From Cyanobacteria bacterium FACHB-471 (lineage in GTDB: Bacteria > Cyanobacteriota > Cyanobacteriia > Elainellales > Elainellaceae): 51,803 nt of DNA. This document shows positions 42,701-51,587 of this stretch, piece by piece. Position 1 is the first letter of the stretch. Each line of letters starts with the position of its first letter. The position numbers were made by a program, and so were the translations under genes. The stretch covers positions 1 to 51,803 of the forward strand of contig JACJOC010000063.1 of the NCBI GenBank assembly GCA_014695345.1, written 5' to 3'. Below the pieces are notes generated by a model. That model was not told where the DNA came from, ran no database searches, and saw only the letters and a program-made list of their open reading frames with translations.

Positions 42701-43928
42701 CATTACCTATACCTACAAATTCATCGTCAGAACCAACTACGCTTGTTATGTTGCTAGCAGCATTATTGGGTGCCCGTCCAGACAGGGAGACGGTATCTGC
42801 AATATCTACATTTACATCTCCGGCATCTCCTCGTCCAGCACTGAGAGATCCAATGATAGAACCGTTGATTAGGAAGAGATTTTGACCTGTCACTTGGATA
42901 TTTCCGCTGCGGCCTGTTGCACCTAAAACACCACTAGCCACCCCGCTTCTGTTAGAGAAGGTAATATCTCCGGTTGCATGAATGGTGATGTCTCCTGCTT
43001 GAGCAGCCTCAAACCCTGGTGTAGGGGTTATTCCTGAAATAATATTGCTGTTGTTGGTGAGATTCAAATCATGAGCGTTGACTACAAGCTCTCCATCTAC
43101 CAGTAGTCCGATCGCAGAGCCATTCAACAGAGAAACATCTGCCCTAGCGGTGTTCGTTGGAAAGTTCAGCCGAAAGATCCCGTTATTAGAATTAATTCCA
43201 ACAGTTCCCCGTCCGGCAACACCACCAAGTTCTAATCTGTTGCGTAAGGCAGCAATGTTGCTGTTGTTTAATACAATGTCTCCACCTAAAAAGATACCGC
43301 TGCGTCCAGGAATCAACAGATCCCGTGCAGTACTTTGAATCGGGGCTGCGGTTAGTTGATTGAAGAAAAATACCGATGGGTTAACCGTTAGGAGTTCAGA
43401 AGGCAATTCAGGGTTAGTCGCACTAAAGGAGCCGCGATCGCCAAACCCAATGGCATCGGCTGTCGTGCCAACAAATGAACCCTGTACATTCAAAATGGCA
43501 TCTGGCCCAAACAGGATACCGTTGGGGTTGATCAAAAACAGGTTGGCATCGTCAAAGTTGAGTGCCGGATCAATTACGCCCACAGTGCCGAGCAGATCAG
43601 AAGGATCGCTTCCTGTAATGCGGCTAAAGATGTTTTCTACCCCGTTAGGTGCTTCAAAGTAAATGCCCCGATCTGCTGGCACATTAAATTCTTCAAAACT
43701 ATGAAATAAGTTGATACCATCGGCAGGACGCGCCCCACCTTGAATGATATCGATTTCAGTGCTAACGGGAGTGACGATGGTGTTGGTGGTGCGATCGCCA
43801 GCAGTATCGGGCGTGAGTTCTAGCTGAGCCTCAGCAGAGGGTGGAATGAATGCACCACTCATGATCAGGGTTCCCAGGCTCAACCGTGCCATACAGAGGT
43901 TGACCTGTAGTTTACTCACTTGCCACAT
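39738..43928 (-). CDS. TpsA-type filamentous haemagglutinin-like exoprotein
   Basis: The 1396-residue protein has a signal peptide (to about residue 35, PPSAEAQ). An N-terminal TPS secretion domain follows (about 36-300), with the hallmark NLFLINPNGILFGPDA. A very long beta-helix comes next, built of NITI/GNAGDI and LxxGSxIxS type turns. A short conserved C-terminal segment with a cysteine (LLANSCIV) is typical of cyanobacterial members. It would be exported by the adjacent TpsB and sit at or leave the cell surface, working in adhesion or aggregation. The start is the ATG at 43928 with AGGAG 9 bases before; a TTG two codons earlier is possible. The gene is divergent from the TPR-CHAT gene. 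Confidence 0.9.
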   Translation of the reverse strand: MWQVSKLQVNLCMARLSLGTLIMSGAFIPPSAEAQLELTPDTAGDRTTNTIVTPVSTEIDIIQGGARPADGINLFHSFEEFNVPADRGIYFEAPNGVENIFSRITGSDPSDLLGTVGVIDPALNFDDANLFLINPNGILFGPDAILNVQGSFVGTTADAIGFGDRGSFSATNPELPSELLTVNPSVFFFNQLTAAPIQSTARDLLIPGRSGIFLGGDIVLNNSNIAALRNRLELGGVAGRGTVGINSNNGIFRLNFPTNTARADVSLLNGSAIGLLVDGELVVNAHDLNLTNNSNIISGITPTPGFEAAQAGDITIHATGDITFSNRSGVASGVLGATGRSGNIQVTGQNLFLINGSIIGSLSAGRGDAGDVNVDIADTVSLSGRAPNNAASNITSVVGSDDEFVGIGNGGDVNIQARRVLLNDRASISSTNILAQGNAGNLRIRATDILRLTNLSRLETETSGRGSAGNILIESTDQVILSSGSRISTATNGTGNAGRINIQANDRVLLNGADSLGNRSIIFASVNPAANAFRTRRAGNITITVENGPLTLNNGTYIDSNVEAGAVGIGGNIFINAESLSLLNGSQIQSILREEDSASNTPGAQGRTGNIAITTRDVFAARGLDRNGFSSGVFTSVGTGTLGDAGNIRLQTGSIAFNAARITSETFGRGSGGNIGITANSITMLNGAQIGSSTYGRGDAGNINVDARGGRVTFDGRREGIFPSGIFSTVEQNAIGDGGTIEVTAGSLFITNRAQFSSSTSGRGNAGDITIYASDRVHFLNSIIISEVSNEGGVGSGGDIALTITDGSLELVNGSALLADTENQGNAGNITLDIGDTIILTGQGPSADDINIIVPNQISSAVDSSGTAIGDGGEIDITANRLLMTDEAFISSATFGRGDAGDLFITIDDIQLSLGSSITSSVGSRGIGDGGDIEVESRSITLTDGSQISAFVNRQQRNSQGNVIPAGQGSGGTLRIHASESITLTGTSNNGFSSGFSSLTERGASGRAGDIYIDTGELQIADGAIVVASTFNASPGGDIYIDANTLEVTGGAQVVTSARGGGNAGGIQLNITDSIQLSGFDANFGDRQQRVEQFIPTSEGQFEQVDDIITNEGANSGIFANTRSGSTGRGGQITANSTNLTLTDGATITARSDGSGFAGDIFITTSDRLRLNNSDIVTSALNSSGGDILINAIRENNGEVRLADRGIVTLEADSDITTNSSGDGGNIAIGGTGVIAFDDSDIISRSSEARGGDITLSTFFSETNPPGSAEDFDRNDQVDVNAAGALESGQIVTTDTTTVQNSLADLPDTSVNVNQLLANSCIVRSQESGTFLVTGTGGLPQRPGDTVMPSYPTGEVRSIPQETSDETVWQSGNPVVEPQNLYQLADGRVVLSRECE

Positions 43929-44115
43929 CTGCAATGTCTCCTAACGTACCGAGAAAGATTTGTAAAAGCGAATTGAAGGTTGCCTGAAGCCAAGATATTC
44001 TGACAGTTAATTTCACACAAATTCATTTCTTGTGGGAGTCTTTGAGGTATTTTTTAATACTGGGTTAATAAGTAAGTGAGTGTTGAGCATTAGTCATATT
44101 TTTAGGGTTGGATGA

Positions 44116-46749
44116 ATGCGTAGGCTGCTGTTTGTAGGGTTGTTTTGTCTGAGTCTGGTTTTCAGCGTGCTGACCAGCCATCTTGCAGCAGTAGCCAGGG
44201 AACCTGCGGTTGATGTAACGGCTCAGGTACAACAAGGCGTGGAGCTTTATCAGCAGGGTGACTTTCAGGGCGCGATCGCCCCCTGGGAGGCAGCTTTAGA
44301 CTATTACGAACAGCACCCGAATCTAGCTGATGAAGCAACCGTGCTGGAGAATTTAGCCCGTGCTCACCAGTCCTTGGGGCAGGCAACGGAGGCGATCGCT
44401 CTCTGGCAGAATGTGATCGACCATTACGATCAGCTTCAGTCCAGCCCGTCGGCTCAGCGATCCGAATATGTGTGGCAGTTAGGGCGATCGCTCACCGAGC
44501 AGGCGCAGATCTATAGCCGCATTGGGCAGTCGCGCAAAGCCGTTACGCTGCTGTGTGGCAGTTTTGATGGGCAGAGTAGCTGTGTGGAGGGCAGTGCGCT
44601 GGCGATCGCTCAAACTTCAGCAGACCCGTTAGGCGAAACGGCAGCGCTAGGCAGCTTGGGGCAGGCACACCGACTCATGGGAGATTATAATCTCGCCAGG
44701 GAATATCTTGATGCAGCTTTAGCCATTGCTCAGCAGGCAGATAATCCACTGCTGGAAGCTTCACTTCATGCGGATCTGGGAGCGACGGCTGCAAGTCAAG
44801 CAGTGGTGCGCTATCGCCAGTATGCTTCAGCAGAGTTGCTGGGCGATACCGACAGAGCCTTGGATTTGAGGAATGAGGGACAAACCTTTGACCAGATGGC
44901 TTTACAGCAGTTTCAGCAAAGTTTATCTCGCCCAACCCTACCGCTGAATCAATTGCGGGTGGTGCTGGCGGCAATTCCAGCCTACGATCGCACCGGATCG
45001 ACGACCGCTGCTCAACAGTCCCGCCAGCAGGCAGAAGCTTTGCTTAACCAGCTTCCTGATATGCAGGAGAAAGCACTAGCAGCAATTGACCTGGCGCTGT
45101 TACAGGTACCTGCAACGGTTGATCAGCCACGACCCAGCAACCAGTGTGCTGCGGAGGAAGCGATCGCCCCCACCGAAGCACTGTTACAGCAAGCAATTCA
45201 AATTGCTGAACAAATTGGCGATCGGCGATCGCAGTCCTTTGCATTAGGCGCTTTGGGACGGCTCTATGAATGCCAGGGGCGTATAGCTGAAGCGCTCAGG
45301 CAAACCCAACAGGCACGGGCAGCAGCCGAATATGATTTTGACAGTCGCTATCTGTGGGAATGGCAGGCAGGGCGGATTCTGCAAGCTCAAAACCAGACTG
45401 ACGCTGCAATTCAGGCATACGAGCAGTCGGCTACAACATTAGAAACGATCCGAGATGACATTCTGATTGCCAGTCGAGACGTGCAGTTTGACTTTCGCGA
45501 TGCGATCGAGCCAATTTACCGCCAACTGATGAGCCTGCGGCTCAAGCAAAGCCCACCCTCGACCCTGTTTCCTGCTTTGCCCGAGGATCAGCCTAACGAT
45601 CTGAGTCGTGTTCTGACCACGCTCGACTCACTCAAACTGGCAGAACTGCAAAATTACTTTGGCAATGACTGTGTATTGATAGCCCGTAACCTGGACTTGA
45701 CGGAGCCAGAACAACTGTTAACCCGGGGCGATCGCGCTGCCCTACTGAGTACAGTAATTCTGGATGACCAAACCGCTATCATCTTGACGCTACCGGATGG
45801 TCGCCAGCAGTACGAATGGATTCCGCTCGCTCGCTCAGCAATCACTACAGCCGTCAATGACTACCGCTTGGGGTTAGAAACTGCCTTTCGTCGCTATAAC
45901 TTAGAGCCAGCCCAAAGACTCTATGAGCAGTTGATTCGCCCGTTTGAAGCAACCCTGGCAACTGCCCAGGTTGAAACACTGGTGTTTGTGCAAGATGACA
46001 TTTTACGCAGTGTCCCAATGGCTGCTCTGCACGATGGGGAAAAGTTTTTGATTCAACGGTATGCGATCGCCTACACCCCCAGCCTGCAACTCACCGACCT
46101 GAACCCGCTCGACCGGGAAAACCTGCGAGCATTAGCTGCCGGACTTACGATGGAAACTCCTGCAAACAGCGAAGCTGGCTTCTACGCTGCCCTGAGCAAT
46201 GTAGATCAGGAAATTTCTGCAATTAAAGCAGAGTTACCCGAAAGCGTCACCCTAACCAATTCAGACTTTCGCCTGGAGCGGCTTGAGGAAAACCTGACTT
46301 CGGCAGAGTTTCCAATTCTACATATCGCCACTCATGGTGAGTTTGGCACCGAGTCAGAAGATACATTTTTGGTAACGGGTGATGTGCCCGATAATAAACT
46401 CACCTTGACCAGTCTAGATCGACTGCTGAGACAAGTAGAAAGCGATCGCCCCGTTGAGCTATTAGTACTAACCGCTTGCACCACTGCCGTAGGGGACAAC
46501 CGTGCTGCGCTAGGATTAGCGGGAGCCGCAGCCCAAGCAGGTGTTCGCAGCGTGTTAGCTTCCCTCTGGTTTGTGAATGACCAGGCAACTGCCGACCTGG
46601 TAGAAACCTTTTACGCCAACCTGAAAATTCCGCAGTCCAGCAAAGCAGAGGCACTTCAACAGGCGCAAACCAGGCTAATTGAAACAGGAGAAGAATTCTC
46701 CCATCCTGCTTACTGGGCACCCTTTGTGTTGATTGGCAGTTGGCTCTAG
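44116..46749 (+). CDS. Exported TPR-CHAT domain protein (caspase-like fold)
   Basis: The 877-residue protein has a signal peptide (about 1-28), a tetratricopeptide region (about 35-460) with several helix pairs (for example VELYQQGDFQGAIAPWEAAL and LGQATEAIALW), and a C-terminal CHAT domain (about 560-877). The catalytic dyad of caspase-like peptidases is present: H740 in LHIATHGEFG and C788 in LTACTTAVG. CHAT domains are proteases in some systems (separase-like, and Craspase TPR-CHAT in type III-E CRISPR). In cyanobacteria, exported TPR-CHAT proteins frequently sit beside TpsA/TpsB genes, as here. The promoter region is shared with the divergent tpsA gene, so common control is likely. Processing of the adhesin is a possible role but is inference. 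Confidence 0.9.
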   Translation: MRRLLFVGLFCLSLVFSVLTSHLAAVAREPAVDVTAQVQQGVELYQQGDFQGAIAPWEAALDYYEQHPNLADEATVLENLARAHQSLGQATEAIALWQNVIDHYDQLQSSPSAQRSEYVWQLGRSLTEQAQIYSRIGQSRKAVTLLCGSFDGQSSCVEGSALAIAQTSADPLGETAALGSLGQAHRLMGDYNLAREYLDAALAIAQQADNPLLEASLHADLGATAASQAVVRYRQYASAELLGDTDRALDLRNEGQTFDQMALQQFQQSLSRPTLPLNQLRVVLAAIPAYDRTGSTTAAQQSRQQAEALLNQLPDMQEKALAAIDLALLQVPATVDQPRPSNQCAAEEAIAPTEALLQQAIQIAEQIGDRRSQSFALGALGRLYECQGRIAEALRQTQQARAAAEYDFDSRYLWEWQAGRILQAQNQTDAAIQAYEQSATTLETIRDDILIASRDVQFDFRDAIEPIYRQLMSLRLKQSPPSTLFPALPEDQPNDLSRVLTTLDSLKLAELQNYFGNDCVLIARNLDLTEPEQLLTRGDRAALLSTVILDDQTAIILTLPDGRQQYEWIPLARSAITTAVNDYRLGLETAFRRYNLEPAQRLYEQLIRPFEATLATAQVETLVFVQDDILRSVPMAALHDGEKFLIQRYAIAYTPSLQLTDLNPLDRENLRALAAGLTMETPANSEAGFYAALSNVDQEISAIKAELPESVTLTNSDFRLERLEENLTSAEFPILHIATHGEFGTESEDTFLVTGDVPDNKLTLTSLDRLLRQVESDRPVELLVLTACTTAVGDNRAALGLAGAAAQAGVRSVLASLWFVNDQATADLVETFYANLKIPQSSKAEALQQAQTRLIETGEEFSHPAYWAPFVLIGSWL

Positions 46750-46789
46750 CACCAAGTATTTGCGGCAGAACTCATTTCTCTAGTTCAAC

Positions 46790-47977
46790 CTATCTACGAC
46801 TGTAATACTCCAAAGCAGCTTGAGAATAACAGGTTTCTAACTTAGCAGTATTGTGCTTCAAATTAAACTGTTGCTCTACTCGATTACGAGCGGCGATCGC
46901 AAATTGGTTGTGCAACTCTCGGTTCTGCAACAAAATCAGGATATTTTGTGCCAAAGTTTGCCAATCTTTTTCAGCAGATAAAAATCCTGTTTCGGCATGG
47001 GCGATCGCTTCTGGAATGCCCGCATGGAATGAGCTAACAACCGGTAACTGCATCGCCATCGCTTCTAAAACAACGATTGGCAACCCCTCAGATTCTCCAG
47101 TCTCTGTGGTCAAACTGGGAGCACACAACACCGACGCTCGATTCATCCACTCCCGCACTACTGTAGATGGTTGCACTCCCAAAAAACGATAGCGTTTCAA
47201 CGTGTTTTTTGCTAACTCTTCTAACCTGGGTTTCAAAGGTCCATTGCCAATCATGACCAACTCTACCTCAGGCATAACAGCTTGGACTTGACTCATCGCT
47301 TGAATCAAATACTGACAGCCTTTCTTTTCAACAAATCGTCCCACAAACAACACTACAGATTCTCGTTCGACCCTTGGGTTGGGAACAAATTGATCAATGT
47401 CAATGCCGATGTAATGAACTTGAATTTTGTCAGCTGGATATCCTTTAGCAATAAGCTGTGAGCGAATAAAATCAGAAACCGCAATGCCACAGTGAGCGTT
47501 TTGAAACAGGCGATCGCGCCTTCTTGCATACAGCTCGCGGAAAAATTTGCCACGCTGTTTGAAAAAATTAGATGCGAATGTGAGATTAGGGTTAAGTTGA
47601 ATATCCGCAGTTGCAAAGTAGCCATGAAATGTGACTATCAGCGGAATCTGCAGCCGTTGTGCAAGCGGTAAGGCGAATACTCCATCTAACCCAAAGTGAG
47701 CATGAATTAAGTGAGGAGAAAGTTCCTTTAAAGCATTCAACCAGCCGGGATGAATGACCCCTGCCAGTTTAAAGGCTGTTTTCCATACTGCTGGAGATGA
47801 CACGAAATCACTTAAAACAATGCTCTTCTCAACAGGAATTAATGCATCTGCTTGTGTCGTTCGGGTTGTTCCTACATAAACCCCTCGGTAGGTTGAGTAG
47901 TGCTCAACCTGCGCTGGAATAAAGGTTTCAGAGTAAGGCAACAACTCATCGCGATAGACAACAACGGGAGTTGACAT
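46790..47977 (-). CDS. Glycosyltransferase family 4
   Basis: The 395-residue GT-B enzyme carries FVGRFVEKKGCQYLIQAM (about 218-235) and the EX7E motif ESEGLPIVVLEAMAMQLPV (about 298-316), both typical of GT4 retaining transferases that add a nucleotide-sugar donor to a growing polysaccharide. The N-terminal half resembles WcaL-like colanic-acid enzymes (LIHAHFGLDG, VTFHGYF). It is the last of three glycosyltransferase genes on the minus strand; 10 bases separate it from the previous gene, and an AAGGATG ribosome site precedes the ATG. Confidence 0.9.
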   Translation of the reverse strand: MSTPVVVYRDELLPYSETFIPAQVEHYSTYRGVYVGTTRTTQADALIPVEKSIVLSDFVSSPAVWKTAFKLAGVIHPGWLNALKELSPHLIHAHFGLDGVFALPLAQRLQIPLIVTFHGYFATADIQLNPNLTFASNFFKQRGKFFRELYARRRDRLFQNAHCGIAVSDFIRSQLIAKGYPADKIQVHYIGIDIDQFVPNPRVERESVVLFVGRFVEKKGCQYLIQAMSQVQAVMPEVELVMIGNGPLKPRLEELAKNTLKRYRFLGVQPSTVVREWMNRASVLCAPSLTTETGESEGLPIVVLEAMAMQLPVVSSFHAGIPEAIAHAETGFLSAEKDWQTLAQNILILLQNRELHNQFAIAARNRVEQQFNLKHNTAKLETCYSQAALEYYSRR

Positions 47978-47987
47978 AGCTCATCCT

Positions 47988-49238
47988 TTAACTAGAGCGC
48001 TGGCTCGACTTCGCTGCACTTAGCGCTCCTACTTGTGAACATAAGTCCTGAAATGCAGCTAAAAAGCGAGCTTGATTGTGGGTTTGCTCAACCCATTCTC
48101 GTCCGGATTTACCCAATTGAGTTCGTAGTTCTGAGTCCTTAAGCAGTCGGTTTAAGCCGTCAATAAAGGCTGATAACCCTTCCATGCCTGAGCCATCCCA
48201 ACGTCCTGTATAAATCCCAAAACGGGATACAACAGTCTCAGGATCTTGACAGCTTAAAATTGGGGTTTCGCATATCAGGGCTTCCAAAAAACTTACTGCC
48301 AATCCTTCATGGATGGAGGTATTAATCAAAGCCCAAGCTGACGAAAGAAGTTTGTTTTTTTCATCGCCATCCACATGTCCCATAAACTTAATGTTGCTTG
48401 GTAGGTTTTCTGCTTCCCAAGCCCCTCGTCCTTTGAAATGTGCTTTTCCTAAAAATATAAACTCTACTTCTGGGAAGTGATGGGCAAGCTCTGTAAACAT
48501 CCACGGACGTTTATAAGGATCAAGCCGAGCTAGGAAAACAACAGTCGGGCGATCGCTCTTCTCGATCTGCCCAGGATCAAGGTCAATAATGTTTGGTAGA
48601 AAGTGAACTTTAGATGGCTTTACGCCATAGGTTCCAGGTACCTTGGCATCTAGGAAAGAAGCAGTAGTAGCAAATCTCACTGGGCGATTAAACCATTTAG
48701 AACCTTGCACAACTTGAGCCAACGATGTGCAATCGATTGGATCAATTCCTTTAGGGCGAATATCCTCTGCACCTGGAATTTTTAAGGTATTAATTTTATC
48801 GACATCTTCTGGAGGTCTGGGATCACGGACCCAGACCAAGATAGGAGTGAGTGGTAGTGCCCAGAAAATAGAGCGATAACTCGGTCGGTAGTCGATCGCC
48901 AATAGACAATCAAACTGTTCAGCCCATAGCCGTTGACAATATGCGAGACGGTTTCGTTGTCGCAGTATTAATCGGCTACCATGAATCAACCGTTCTGGTT
49001 GCCCAGGTGTTTCGTACAACTCGCCTGCTAGGAATACAACTTCAACTCCAAGTTCAGAGTTTGTATTAAAGCAGGTAGAAACTTGACGGGTTGCCCAACC
49101 AAACCCACCCATTCTGCTAGTTGACAGATCAAAGAATTCGTTCGCAACAACTCCTAATTTAAATTTCTTTTTTCGCTTACTCTGAAAAAAAATGGAATTT
49201 ATATTAGGAATAGTTTGGTATTGAATCTGTGATGTCAT
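47988..49238 (-). CDS. Glycosyltransferase family 4
   Basis: The 416-residue protein has the GT4 C-terminal domain with VFLARLDPYKRPWMFTELA (about 219-237) and the EX7E motif in HEGLAVSFLEAL (about 310-320). The N-terminal half is less typical, with a stretch FFDLSTSRMGGFGWATRQV that looks like a donor- or acceptor-side loop. The gene starts at an ATG that overlaps the stop of the upstream gene by four bases, so the two are translationally coupled. The likely role is adding a sugar in exopolysaccharide assembly. Confidence 0.88.
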   Translation of the reverse strand: MTSQIQYQTIPNINSIFFQSKRKKKFKLGVVANEFFDLSTSRMGGFGWATRQVSTCFNTNSELGVEVVFLAGELYETPGQPERLIHGSRLILRQRNRLAYCQRLWAEQFDCLLAIDYRPSYRSIFWALPLTPILVWVRDPRPPEDVDKINTLKIPGAEDIRPKGIDPIDCTSLAQVVQGSKWFNRPVRFATTASFLDAKVPGTYGVKPSKVHFLPNIIDLDPGQIEKSDRPTVVFLARLDPYKRPWMFTELAHHFPEVEFIFLGKAHFKGRGAWEAENLPSNIKFMGHVDGDEKNKLLSSAWALINTSIHEGLAVSFLEALICETPILSCQDPETVVSRFGIYTGRWDGSGMEGLSAFIDGLNRLLKDSELRTQLGKSGREWVEQTHNQARFLAAFQDLCSQVGALSAAKSSQRSS

Positions 49239-50209
49239 GACGAATGGATTCCTTTCCCTAAAAAGTACTTTTTACAAGCATGAAAGGGGCTAATAAAACT
49301 GCTCAGAAATAGTTCCATTTCACAGGCTAAAACGATGTCTGTGATTAGCCGTCTACGATATTTGACAATGTGTAAAACAACCTTTAACAAGTCATTCGTC
49401 ATGTATAGCGGCAATATTAAGGGTCGCTGCCAAAAACTCCATCCCAACATACGGGTGTAATAGCGACTGAAGCCAATCCCTCGAAAGAATTGGAGCAAAT
49501 AATCCTTTTCAAAACGATGCTTAGGAATTTGATGATAAATGTGCATTTCTGGGTTAAACCAAACCTCCCAACCTGCTCTACTGAGATAAAGTAATGCTTC
49601 AATATCTTCTCCTTTAGCAGACAGAGAATTTCCCACTGGTCCTTTCAAACTTAAATTTTCAGGAACGTTTTCGAGCCAGGCTGTCTTCCGAATAACTAAC
49701 CCTGCTCCTGGAGGTAAAACTTTTTTATTAGGATATTTTGAAGTAAAACAAATGACTTCTCGCCGTTCAATAACCGGGAAAAAATGAGCAATCCGTCCAA
49801 AATTATCAGGTGGTTCAACTTCAAAACTTCCATGAATTTGCCCTCCGTATGCTCCTGCCTTAGGATACGATTGGGCAAATGTATAAGCATTCTTAACCCA
49901 GTCTAAAGCAGGAACATTATCATCATCTAGAAAGCCAATTAATTCTCCTTGAGCCTCTTGAATGCTTCGTCTCCGCGCAAATGAAGCACCTTGTTTAAGT
50001 TCAACAACATATCTCAACGGACATGATGAAGTCCAATTAGCTTGATAATCTTGAACAGTTTTAGCAGTATGATCCGTGCTATTATTATCTACTACTACGA
50101 CTTCCCATTGAATACCTTCAGTTCCGATTTGCGATCGCAATCGATCTAAAATCAGAGACAGTAAATCCGCTCGGTTGTACGTTCTAATTGCAACAGTAAA
50201 GTCAACCAT
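49235..50209 (-). CDS. hpsE: HpsE-like glycosyltransferase family 2
   Basis: The 324-residue inverting GT-A enzyme shows VAIRTYNRADLL at the start, VVVVDNNSTDHT (about 37-48) and the DxD-type metal site FLDDDN (about 93-98). GAGLVIRK near 165 and an acidic SAKGEDIEAL near 195 follow. The sequence style, and the pairing with GT4 genes, is like HpsE of hormogonium polysaccharide loci in filamentous cyanobacteria, where it takes part in making the polysaccharide released during gliding. The match is from memory, so the symbol is tentative. GAGGGGA precedes the ATG. It is the first gene of a three-gene operon. Confidence 0.7.
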   Translation of the reverse strand: MVDFTVAIRTYNRADLLSLILDRLRSQIGTEGIQWEVVVVDNNSTDHTAKTVQDYQANWTSSCPLRYVVELKQGASFARRRSIQEAQGELIGFLDDDNVPALDWVKNAYTFAQSYPKAGAYGGQIHGSFEVEPPDNFGRIAHFFPVIERREVICFTSKYPNKKVLPPGAGLVIRKTAWLENVPENLSLKGPVGNSLSAKGEDIEALLYLSRAGWEVWFNPEMHIYHQIPKHRFEKDYLLQFFRGIGFSRYYTRMLGWSFWQRPLILPLYMTNDLLKVVLHIVKYRRRLITDIVLACEMELFLSSFISPFHACKKYFLGKGIHSS

Positions 50210-50777
50210 TTATCCCCTCGTAGATTTACAGCAAGAACCCTTGAGCGAAACTGTTGATTAAATGTGAAATAATCAACAGCTTGCTCACTCTGCTAAGCTC
50301 TATTGGATGGTTTATAAATCGAAGATGGCTATTATTACAGGGGATATTGTCCTCAACAGGAATTAAAAGAATTTACTGCGCCAGTTGTAGTTGAAGACTT
50401 TGAAAGATATCACTGTTGTAACCTAAAACAGATTTATCATCTATTCTAAAGCTAGAATTCGTTGAAATTTATGGTTCTTTTGTGGAAGTTTACTGAAACT
50501 TTATCTTATTCAAACCAGAACGCCTCAAATTGTATCGTTTCTTACAGTCTAAACTGTAGAAACATTAGGCGCGTTGTGAGACTGATAATGGGTTTGTAAG
50601 TTATTCAACAGTGTAAGAATTCGGCAGATTGAAGTCATCTCAAACAAGCTGTGAGAGGAGCATCTCAACGGAATGCACCTCTCATAACTTACTCATTTCA
50701 GTATTGATTTAGACTTGCTATAGATTGTTCATGATGCACAGAAGCATTCGCAATAGAAACACTTGAAGTAAGGCAAT
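50210..50777. other. Intergenic region upstream of the glycosyltransferase operon
   Basis: No gene-like frame or strong hairpin was seen. The sequence is AT-rich and must hold the promoter of the operon. I could not identify a clear sigma-70 or hormogonium-type (SigJ-like) promoter by eye. Confidence 0.4.
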
Positions 50778-51587
50778 TTAATACCGCTCTGTATCAATCA
50801 TGCTACGGAGATTCTGGGCACGGTGAGCGTTAGTACTTTCCTCCATCTGAGCTAGATCTTGTAGTAGCTCTAGACGTAGCGATCGCCCCTGTTCCCCGTT
50901 CGGATCGCTCAGCGTCAGTGCCAGCGCATCATACCAAAAGCCTGCTGCAACCATCTGGTTTACATGAATAGCAGAGTCATTAGAAGTAGCTGTCGTGACT
51001 GGTGACACAGCAACAACAAACTGGGCTTCGTCGATTACTGAGAGAGAGGGACGATTGGGGTTGCAAATCAAAATGACTCGCCAGCGATAGGTTTCACCCG
51101 TAGTTAACTCTGGCGCATCAGCAGGCAAGGTCCAACTCATGACGCCTGCTTGGCTAGTCATTTCCACATCATAAAGCGGCTCTGCTGCATCGCCCTGAAA
51201 TAGCTGAAACACCAGATCGTAAGCCGTTTCCTCTGGCACAAACCAGGCTAGCGTTGGGCGAGACGTCGCAAAAGTTTGTTCTACGCTAGATGGTGCAAGT
51301 GCTAGCAGTGGTAGACCAGACTGCCTGCTGCATTGTCCTCTCACACCGCCTGTCGTGCCGCCCGAAGAAGTCCGATCGACGGGTGGGGGTGGGGTGTACC
51401 CACGTGGTGGAGTTTGAGCAATTGAGGTGCCCCAGGTAACGGAGGGTGACGAGCTAATACGGGCAGTAGATGGGTGAGCGAGAGTAGCTGGAGCGATCGC
51501 CAGCCCAATTCCTACTGCAATAACGGTTAAGAGCAATATCATTCCGGGTTTGGGGGACTGTGAATTTGGAGTTGTGAGGCGAGTCAT
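50778..51587 (-). CDS. DUF928 exported protein
   Basis: The product (about 269 residues) has a signal peptide (about 15-40), a proline/glycine-rich linker with GGTTGGVRG, and a DUF928 domain (about 85-265). The domain is marked by LLALAPSS, TLAWFVPEE, ETYRWRVILICNP with its single conserved Cys, and GFWYDAL near the end. DUF928 is common in cyanobacteria, often near CHAT and TPS genes as here; its biochemical role is unknown. The start at 51587 (MTRLTTP) follows an AGGAGG sequence by 11 bases; an ATG seven codons upstream is inside that ribosome site and is less likely. Confidence 0.85.
   Translation of the reverse strand: MTRLTTPNSQSPKPGMILLLTVIAVGIGLAIAPATLAHPSTARISSSPSVTWGTSIAQTPPRGYTPPPPVDRTSSGGTTGGVRGQCSRQSGLPLLALAPSSVEQTFATSRPTLAWFVPEETAYDLVFQLFQGDAAEPLYDVEMTSQAGVMSWTLPADAPELTTGETYRWRVILICNPNRPSLSVIDEAQFVVAVSPVTTATSNDSAIHVNQMVAAGFWYDALALTLSDPNGEQGRSLRLELLQDLAQMEESTNAHRAQNLRSMIDTERY

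Noticed and set aside
39988-43662. Many plus-strand frames opposite the TpsA-like gene
   Set aside because: Serine/proline-rich shadows of the repetitive beta-helix coding strand; none has a ribosome site or recognisable domain.
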